The translations under genes were made by a program, and so were the position numbers. DNA of 6,212 bases from an uncultured Clostridia bacterium (GTDB lineage: Bacteria > Bacillota > Clostridia > Saccharofermentanales > Saccharofermentanaceae), in assembly GCA_946405115.1 (NCBI GenBank), contig CAMJGB010000114.1, forward strand, positions 1 through 6,212. Reading direction: 5' to 3'. A model generated the notes under the pieces. It was not told where the DNA came from and searched no databases. It saw only the letters and a program-made list of their open reading frames with translations. Shown one piece after another: positions 1-4,611 of the stretch; position 1 is the first letter of the stretch, and the number at the start of each line of letters is the position of its first letter.

Positions 1-804
1 GGAATCAAGATTTTCGTAAGGGGACCTAAGGGTGTTACGCCTACCCCTGAGGGAAGAGAGTTCCTTAATGACATACGGGGTCTTGAGGGACACTACTTTA
101 CGCTCATGCATAAGTATGAGGGCGACGGCAACTACAGAAGAAAGTTTGCCGTATCCACGCAGCACTACTCTTTTGCAGTGCACTCCTTTATCAAGATGGC
201 GAAGCAGTATGATGTAAATACTTTCGACTTCTCCATAAGAGAGACGAAGACGAGAGATGTTATCGACGACGTAGGTGCACTCCGAAGCGAGATCGGCATC
301 CTGTATCTTTCGGAGAAGAACGAGAAGTTCATAAGAAAGCTTCTTGATAAGAACGATCTCGAGTTCCACTCCCTTATTAAATGTAATGCATATGTATATA
401 TAAGTGACGATCACCCGCTCGCTAAGAAGAAGTCGATCAAGTTTATAGACCTCGCGCCGTACCCGTGCCTTTCTTTCGAGCAGGGGGAAGAGGCGTACTT
501 CTTCGCAGAGGAGATCCTGGGCGAGTACGAGTACTCCCGTGTAATTACCGTAAACGACAGAGCTACCATGCTTAACCTCATGAAGGGCATGCACGGCTAC
601 ACGCTTTGTTCCGGTATCATCTCGGACGACATTAACGGTGACGGTTACATCGCAGTTCCTTACAAGGCGGACCCCGATCACCCGAACAGCGTGATGGAGA
701 TCGGATACTTAACCAAGAAGAACAGTATCGTGAGTGAGCCCGGACAAAGGTATATAGAAGAATTAAAGGATTTCCTGAAGGGGGTTAAGGGGTTATCAAA
801 GTAA
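1..804 (+). CDS. LysR-family transcriptional regulator, 5'-truncated by window edge
   Basis: The frame is open from base 1 to the TAA at 802-804, giving 267 residues; an ATG at 106 is internal and not the true start. The first residues (GIKIFVRGPKGVTPTPEGREFL region, residues 1-22) match the end of the LysR helix-turn-helix and its wing, which in the family reads roughly LG-x-x-LF-x-R-x-x-x-x-x-x-LT-x-x-G. About 30-40 N-terminal residues are therefore missing. A linker helix follows (about 23-45), then a periplasmic-binding-like effector domain from about residue 48 (FAVSTQHYSFAVHSF) to the end. Family members are cytoplasmic tetramers that sense a small metabolite. The gene lies directly upstream of metY in the same direction, and dyads of LysR type lie between them, so control of methionine/cysteine synthesis is inferred (compare CmbR/MetR-type regulators; the effector there is an acetylated amino acid precursor). 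The effector cannot be read from this sequence. Family assignment is firm; the target is an inference. Confidence 0.9.
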   Translation, partial: GIKIFVRGPKGVTPTPEGREFLNDIRGLEGHYFTLMHKYEGDGNYRRKFAVSTQHYSFAVHSFIKMAKQYDVNTFDFSIRETKTRDVIDDVGALRSEIGILYLSEKNEKFIRKLLDKNDLEFHSLIKCNAYVYISDDHPLAKKKSIKFIDLAPYPCLSFEQGEEAYFFAEEILGEYEYSRVITVNDRATMLNLMKGMHGYTLCSGIISDDINGDGYIAVPYKADPDHPNSVMEIGYLTKKNSIVSEPGQRYIEELKDFLKGVKGLSK

Positions 805-812
805 TTGATAAC
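792..812. promoter_or_regulatory. Putative LysR recognition dyad (upstream site)
   Basis: This is a perfect 8-bp inverted repeat, GTTATCAA-N5-TTGATAAC. Its core (795-809) is ATC-N9-GAT, the form of the T-N11-A motif often bound by LysR-type regulators. It covers the stop codon of the lysR gene. Its centre (about 802) would lie near -66 from the transcription start predicted with the -10 at 856-861, where these regulators usually place their high-affinity site. No T-run follows it, so it is not a good terminator. Binding is inferred. Confidence 0.5.
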
Positions 813-820
813 AACCTATC

Positions 821-835
821 ATAATTCGGAATTAT
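821..835. promoter_or_regulatory. Putative second LysR dyad (activation site)
   Basis: This is a perfect 7-bp inverted repeat, ATAATTC-G-GAATTAT, and it also satisfies T-N11-A (822 and 834). It abuts or overlaps the candidate -35 of metY, and its centre is 26 bp from that of the upstream dyad. A strong distal site plus a second site at the -35 is the standard arrangement for LysR activation. The base sequences of the two dyads differ, so binding by the same protein is not proven. Confidence 0.42.
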
Positions 836-861
836 ACACAGATAATCTGATATGTCATACT
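833..861 (+). promoter_or_regulatory. Candidate metY promoter (weak -35, extended -10)
   Basis: The best candidate is TATACA (833-838), a 17-bp spacer, then CATACT (856-861) preceded by TGT (853-855), an extended -10 element. Both hexamers match the consensus at four of six positions, as expected of an activator-dependent promoter. GATAAT (841-846) is a rival -10 but has no acceptable -35. The transcription start would be near 868, leaving a leader of about 45 nt. This was read by eye. Confidence 0.35.
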
Positions 862-913
862 TTGGTCATCAAAAGCAAAACACAAACTCAATTGACCAAA
901 GGAGATTACTAAC

Positions 914-2194
914 ATGGCATACAGATTCGAAACACTTCAGCTTCACGTAGGACAGGAGCACGCAGATTCCGCAACAGATTCCAGAGCGGTACCGATCTAT
1001 CAGACAACATCTTATGTATTCCACGACAGCGCAGACGCTGCAGGAAGATTCGATCTTTCCAGAGGCGGTAACGTTTACGGAAGAATCACAAACTCCACAC
1101 AGGGAGTTCTCGAGCAGAGAGTTGCAGCACTCGAGGGAGGAACGGCAGGACTTGCAGTAGCATCCGGTGCAGCAGCAATCGCTTATACGATCCAGGCTCT
1201 CGCAGCTAACGGCGGACACATCATCGCACAGGAGACAATCTACGGCGGAAGCTACAACCTTCTTTCCAACACACTTCCCCAGTACGGCATCGAGACAACA
1301 TTCGTAAACGCACACGACCTTAATCAGATCGAGAGCTCCATCAAGGAGAACACAAGAGCAATCTACCTCGAGACTCTCGGAAATCCTAACAGTGACATCC
1401 CCGACATCGAAAAGATCGCTGAGCTTGCTCACAAGCACGGACTCCCCGTAGTAGTTGACAACACATTCGGCACACCTTACTTGATTAGACCTCTTGAGCA
1501 CGGTGCAGATATCGTTGTTCACTCCGCTACTAAGTTCCTGGGCGGTCACGGTACATCATTGGGCGGCATCATCGTTGAAGGCGGCAAGTTCAACTTCAAG
1601 GAGAGCGGCAAGTATCCTAACATCGCTGAGCCTAACCCTTCTTACCACGGCATCTCTTTCTACGATGCATTGGGCCCGGTTGCATTCACAGCATTCGTAA
1701 GAACTATTCTTCTTAGAGACACAGGTGCTGCTATCTCACCTTTCAACGCATTCTTGCTCCTTCAGGGCATTGAGACATTGTCCTTACGAGTTGAGCGTCA
1801 CGTAGAGAACACAAAGAAGATCGTAGAGTTCCTTTCTAACCACCCTCAGGTTGCAAAGGTTAACCACCCTTCACTTGCTGATCACCCTGACAATGCTTTG
1901 TATCAGAAGTACTTCCCGAACGGCGGCGGTTCCATCTTCACGTTCGACATCAAGGGCGGTAAGGAAGAGGCTTGGAAGTTCATCGACAACCTCGAGATCT
2001 TCTCACTCCTCGCTAACGTTGCTGACGTTAAGTCCCTCGTTATCCACCCTTACACAACAACTCACTCACAGCTTACTGCTGAGGAGCTTGCAGAGGTTGG
2101 CATCAATGAGAGCACGATCAGACTTTCCATCGGTACTGAGCACGTAGACGACATCATCGCTGACCTCGAGAAGGGTTTTGCAGCTATTAAGTAA
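914..2194 (+). CDS. metY: O-acetylhomoserine sulfhydrylase (O-acetylhomoserine aminocarboxypropyltransferase)
   Basis: This cytoplasmic PLP enzyme joins O-acetyl-L-homoserine and sulfide to give homocysteine and acetate, the direct sulfhydrylation route to methionine. The protein has 426 residues, typical for MetY and longer than the ~380-400 of MetB/MetC. Visible family landmarks are Y55 and R57 (NVYGR, phosphate contacts to the partner subunit), the phosphate loop SGAAA at 84-88, Y110 (stacks on the PLP ring), D182 in VDNTFGTPYL, the PLP lysine K207 in HSATKFLGGHG, and R403 in TIRLSIGTEH (substrate carboxylate). The insert at about 224-275 (KFNF...PNPSYHG...RTILLRDTGA) separates MetY from cystathionine synthases and lyases. 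The start is fixed by AAAGGAG at 898-904, nine bases before the ATG. It ends in tandem stops (TAATAA). The gene follows the LysR regulator, and no SAM riboswitch is visible in the short gap. Some family members also make cysteine from O-acetylserine, which cannot be excluded. Confidence 0.95.
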   Translation: MAYRFETLQLHVGQEHADSATDSRAVPIYQTTSYVFHDSADAAGRFDLSRGGNVYGRITNSTQGVLEQRVAALEGGTAGLAVASGAAAIAYTIQALAANGGHIIAQETIYGGSYNLLSNTLPQYGIETTFVNAHDLNQIESSIKENTRAIYLETLGNPNSDIPDIEKIAELAHKHGLPVVVDNTFGTPYLIRPLEHGADIVVHSATKFLGGHGTSLGGIIVEGGKFNFKESGKYPNIAEPNPSYHGISFYDALGPVAFTAFVRTILLRDTGAAISPFNAFLLLQGIETLSLRVERHVENTKKIVEFLSNHPQVAKVNHPSLADHPDNALYQKYFPNGGGSIFTFDIKGGKEEAWKFIDNLEIFSLLANVADVKSLVIHPYTTTHSQLTAEELAEVGINESTIRLSIGTEHVDDIIADLEKGFAAIK

Positions 2195-2245
2195 TAAGTG
2201 TATTAACTTCCTTTCTGAAAATTAACAACATAATCAGCTGACGAG

Positions 2246-2279
2246 AAGGCCTCGGAAACATTGAAATCCGGGGCTTTTT
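2246..2279 (+). terminator. Rho-independent terminator after metY
   Basis: The left arm AAGGCCTCGGA (2246-2256) pairs with TCCGGGGCTT (2267-2276): ten pairs with one bulged G and one G-U, a ten-base loop, and a T-run at 2275-2279. It lies 52 bases after the metY stop codon and closes the lysR-metY region before the next promoter. Confidence 0.82.
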
Positions 2280-2283
2280 CATA

Positions 2284-2372
2284 TTCGTTGAAAAAATATT
2301 CAATAAACTGTTGACAATTCATTGAACGGAAGTTACAATGAACTTGTTCGTTGAACAAAAATTCAATTAAAC
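2284..2372. repeat. Two ~25-bp direct repeats bracketing the oxidoreductase promoter; probable TetR operators
   Basis: Copy A (2284-2308) and copy B (2347-2372) both read TTCGTTGAA, six A-rich bases, TTCAAT, then AAAC, differing by a base or two and one indel. Each contains the dyad TTGAA-N6-TTCAA (2288-2303 and 2351-2366). A partial copy, TTCATTGAA, sits at 2318-2326 in the promoter spacer. Copy B also overlaps a 15-bp palindrome, TTGTTC-N3-GAACAA (2344-2358), at the predicted transcription start. The layout, one site upstream of the -35 and one at the start point, suits repression by the TetR protein encoded two genes on. The repeats are seen directly; the binding protein is inferred. Confidence 0.6.
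2311..2339 (+). promoter_or_regulatory. Strong sigma-A-type promoter of the oxidoreductase-tetR operon
   Basis: A perfect -35 TTGACA (2311-2316) is followed by a 17-bp spacer and TACAAT (2334-2339), five of six matches to the -10 consensus. The transcription start would be near 2346, leaving a leader of about 56 nt. Operator-like repeats lie on both sides and a half site lies in the spacer, so repressor control is likely. The terminator after metY ends just upstream, so this is an independent transcription unit. Confidence 0.82.
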
Positions 2373-2401
2373 GGAATTTGGAATAAGGAGAGTAGAACAA
2401 A

Positions 2402-3910
2402 ATGGAAACAGCAAACAAGCAGAAGGTAGTCATCATCGGCGGCGGCGTAGCAGGACTCACAGCAGGTGTTTATGCGCTCATGGCAGGATTCGACGCAGAG
2501 ATCTATGAGAAGAATGCTATCCCGGGCGGCGAGTGCATCGGCTGGAACAGAAAGGGCTACCACATCGACAACTGCATCCACTGGCTCACAGGCACAAGAA
2601 AGGATACAGAGATGTACGATGTATGGAAGAAGACTGGCGCCCTCTCAGATGACACAAAGTATGCTGAGATCAACGCTTTCTTCACATCAACTTACAACGG
2701 TCAGACAGCAACACTCTGGAACGACCTTGAGAAGACCGAGAAGGAGCTCATCGCAGTTTCTCCCGAGGACGAGGAAGAGATCAAGCACTTCATCGAGTCC
2801 GTTGAGATCTCCAAGCAGTGCCTTTTTCCCGCAGGAAAGCCGATGGAGATGTGGGGCGTTAAGGACTACATCGAGATGGGCAAGAACATGGCTGACTTCC
2901 CCAAGGTAATGAAGGAATTCGGCAAGATCACTATCGAGGAGTACAGCAAGAGATTTAAGTCCGTGCTTCTTCAGAAGCTCATGTGCGACTACATTCCCGC
3001 TTCCTACACAGCATATTCATTCCTCGTTTCCTACGCTACGATGGCAGATGGCAACGGCATGATCCCCCTTGGCGCTTCCCTCCAGATGTCACTTAGAATG
3101 GAGAGAAGATTCAAGGAGCTCGGCGGCAAGATCTTCTACAACACAAGCATCGCGAAGATCAACATCGAGAAGAAGAAGGCTACCGGCATCACACTTGAAA
3201 GCGGCGAGTTCGTAGGCGCAGATTACGTTATACCTACGATCGACACACATCCGCTTTTCGAAAAGCTCCTGCCCAAGTCCTACATGCCGAAGGAACTCGT
3301 GAAGGCTTATAAGGAAGAGAAGAACTACCCTGCAACGAGCGGCTTCCAGGTAGCGTATGCAGTTGATGCGCACTTTAATGAGAATACGGGCAGAGGCGAG
3401 ACGATCTTCGTTGAGATCGAGCCCCTTAAGATCGGTGCAAGAACTTTTGGTAGAATGTATGTGAAGGCATACGGTTATGATCCGATCTTTGTTAAGGACG
3501 GAAAGCAGGTAATCCAGACCTGCATCACTCAGACTGACGAGGACTACTACTATTGGAAGAGCCTTACGAAGGAAGAGTACAAGAACGTAAAGGAACAGCT
3601 TGTTGCAGAAGTTTCTAAGAGGATCGAAGCAGCTTTCCCTGAGCTTCAGGGTGACCTCGAGTTCCTCGATGCATGGACACCTCTTACTTATGAGAGATAC
3701 TGCCATGCTTACCACGGAAGCTACATGAGCTTCATCACAACTCCTAATGGAAAGCAGATCCGCATGAAGGGCAAGCTTAAGGGTATCGATAACCTTTATG
3801 TTGCCGGTCAGTGGACAAACTCTCCCGGAGGACTTCCTGTAGCAGCAGCAAGCGGCAAGTTCGCGATTCAGAGGATCCTGAAGAGCCAGAAGAGGGACAT
3901 TAATCTATGA
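2402..3910 (+). CDS. FAD-dependent oxidoreductase, phytoene desaturase / retinol saturase superfamily
   Basis: This 502-residue flavoprotein has a Rossmann FAD site at the N-terminus, VVIIGGGVAGL (G13, G15, G18), with the ribose-binding acid at E36 (IYEKN) and the PGG motif at 41-43. The mid region (about 216-253, NGMIPLGASLQMSLRMERRFKELGGKIF) is the conserved segment found in carotenoid desaturases and isomerases before the second FAD contact. The C-terminal FAD motif is NLYVAGQWTNSPGGLPVAAASGKFAI at about 464-489, stated by position and key residues VAGQW and PGG. Superfamily members oxidise, reduce or isomerise carbon-carbon double bonds of isoprenoids or other lipids. No carotenoid gene (crtB, crtE) lies nearby, so a carotenoid role is not supported. 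There is no signal peptide or clear membrane segment. AAGGAG (2385-2390), 11 bases upstream, supports the start. The stop overlaps the next start by four bases. The family is firm and the substrate unknown; pairing with a TetR regulator suggests an inducible reaction on a toxic or dietary lipophilic compound. Confidence 0.85.
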   Translation: METANKQKVVIIGGGVAGLTAGVYALMAGFDAEIYEKNAIPGGECIGWNRKGYHIDNCIHWLTGTRKDTEMYDVWKKTGALSDDTKYAEINAFFTSTYNGQTATLWNDLEKTEKELIAVSPEDEEEIKHFIESVEISKQCLFPAGKPMEMWGVKDYIEMGKNMADFPKVMKEFGKITIEEYSKRFKSVLLQKLMCDYIPASYTAYSFLVSYATMADGNGMIPLGASLQMSLRMERRFKELGGKIFYNTSIAKINIEKKKATGITLESGEFVGADYVIPTIDTHPLFEKLLPKSYMPKELVKAYKEEKNYPATSGFQVAYAVDAHFNENTGRGETIFVEIEPLKIGARTFGRMYVKAYGYDPIFVKDGKQVIQTCITQTDEDYYYWKSLTKEEYKNVKEQLVAEVSKRIEAAFPELQGDLEFLDAWTPLTYERYCHAYHGSYMSFITTPNGKQIRMKGKLKGIDNLYVAGQWTNSPGGLPVAAASGKFAIQRILKSQKRDINL

Positions 3911-4470
3911 AAAGAAAAGAACAGAAAGAAGAGAGAAGACGCGCCATATTGATGACCGCCTTGCAGCTATTCGTTGAGCGTGGTTACTACGACACCAAGA
4001 TCACGGACATAGCTGCCGCCGTGCCGATGAGTACGGGACTTCTGTTCCATTATTTTGAATCCAAGGAAGATCTCCTTATGGAGCTCGTGAAGATGGGTGC
4101 GGAGGGAACAAAGTCCGCCGACCCCATCCCGGGAGTTCCGCCTGAGATTTTCTTAAGTAAGTTTCTGGGGCAGTTATTCTCTTATGCCACAGAACAGCCG
4201 TGGGTCTTTAACATGTTTGTCCTCATGGGGCAGGTGAGAAGACCCGGAATGCCTGAAGAGGCCAGAAAGATCGCTGAGGGCGTGAATGCGATAGACATGA
4301 CGGTCGCTCTAATTAAGGAGGGCCAGTCTAAGGGCGTGTTCCGCGAGGGAGATCCTGTGATAATGTCCACCATGTTCTGGGCGGCCATTCAGGGCATCAT
4401 GGAGGAGATGGCAGTTAATAAAGAATTTAAAATGCCTGATCCCGAGTGCATCGTCGCCATTTTGAAGTAA
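3907..4470 (+). CDS. TetR/AcrR-family transcriptional regulator
   Basis: The protein has 187 residues, usual for the family. A basic N-terminal tail (MKRKEQKEERRR) leads into the TetR DNA-binding domain (about 11-57): helix 1 AILMTALQLFVERGYYDTKI, then the helix-turn-helix TDIAAAVPMSTGLLFHYFESKEDLL, with the hallmark YF at 49-50 and K53. Residues from about 60 to the end form the variable helical ligand-binding and dimer domain, which gives no clue to the ligand. The start overlaps the oxidoreductase stop (ATGA), so the genes are probably translationally coupled; AGAGGG at 3891-3896 lies inside the upstream gene. The likely role is repression of its own operon through the TTGAA-N6-TTCAA repeats at 2284-2372, released when a substrate or product of the oxidoreductase binds. 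The family is clear; target and ligand are inferred. Confidence 0.93.
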   Translation: MKRKEQKEERRRAILMTALQLFVERGYYDTKITDIAAAVPMSTGLLFHYFESKEDLLMELVKMGAEGTKSADPIPGVPPEIFLSKFLGQLFSYATEQPWVFNMFVLMGQVRRPGMPEEARKIAEGVNAIDMTVALIKEGQSKGVFREGDPVIMSTMFWAAIQGIMEEMAVNKEFKMPDPECIVAILK

Positions 4471-4485
4471 GATCAAGATAAAAAC

Positions 4486-4514
4486 TTGACAGTGTGACGT
4501 AAAAAGAGTATAAG
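4486..4514 (+). promoter_or_regulatory. Sigma-A-type promoter of gltB
   Basis: A perfect -35 TTGACA (4486-4491), a 17-bp spacer and TATAAG (4509-4514), five of six matches to the -10 consensus, begin 16 bases after the tetR stop codon. The predicted transcription start is near 4521. The promoter lies upstream of the hairpin at 4540-4590, so its transcripts must pass that hairpin to reach gltB. Confidence 0.8.
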
Positions 4515-4530
4515 ATTTAACAGTTGAATA

Positions 4531-4590
4531 AAAACAAGCAAAGGCGCTTATTGACACGGAGATCCCGTGTCGGTAAGCGCTTTTTGTTTT
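4531..4590 (+). terminator. Long terminator-like hairpin in the gltB leader; putative attenuator
   Basis: The arm at 4540-4559 pairs with 4565-4584 around a five-base loop (AGATC): 20 pairs including three G-U, with the core GACACGG/CCGTGTC and the outer block GCGCTTA/TAAGCGC. TTTTTGTTTT (4581-4590) follows at once. The A-rich stretch AAAACAA (4531-4537) can also pair with TTGTTTT (4584-4590), and it would give a T-run on the opposite strand, so the element may work in both directions. It can end transcripts from the oxidoreductase-tetR unit, but because the gltB promoter is upstream it also sits in the gltB leader. The leader before the stem is only about 20 nt, too short for an evident competing antiterminator. 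A factor-dependent or partly leaky terminator is the simpler reading. Confidence 0.78.
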
Positions 4591-4611
4591 GCAAGATCAG
4601 GAGTTGCCATT

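Noticed and set aside
106..804. A complete 232-residue gene starting at the ATG at 106
   Set aside because: The same frame is open upstream to base 1 and encodes the end of the LysR DNA-binding domain, so this ATG is internal.
792..812. Hairpin at the lysR stop codon read as a terminator
   Set aside because: The stem is A/T-rich, not followed by a T-run, and fits a LysR operator (ATC-N9-GAT) better.
805..913. SAM-binding (S-box) or T-box riboswitch upstream of metY
   Set aside because: The gap is only 109 bases, lacks the S-box stem motifs or a T-box sequence, and has no terminator before metY.
869..1549. 226-codon open frame on the minus strand opposite metY
   Set aside because: It is antisense to a clear metY gene. 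Its translation is very cysteine-, valine- and serine-rich because it mirrors GCA-rich sense codons, and no domain is recognisable.
2203..2460. Short minus-strand frame across the metY-oxidoreductase gap
   Set aside because: It runs through the terminator, the promoter and the operator-like repeats, has no convincing ribosome binding site, and its product resembles nothing known.
3089..3715. 208-codon open frame on the minus strand opposite the oxidoreductase
   Set aside because: It is antisense to conserved flavoprotein coding sequence and has no recognisable domain.
4523..4534. GTTGAATAAAAA in the gltB leader as a further TetR operator
   Set aside because: It resembles one half of the repeats at 2284-2372 but lacks the TTCAA partner; an A-rich match of this length is likely by chance.
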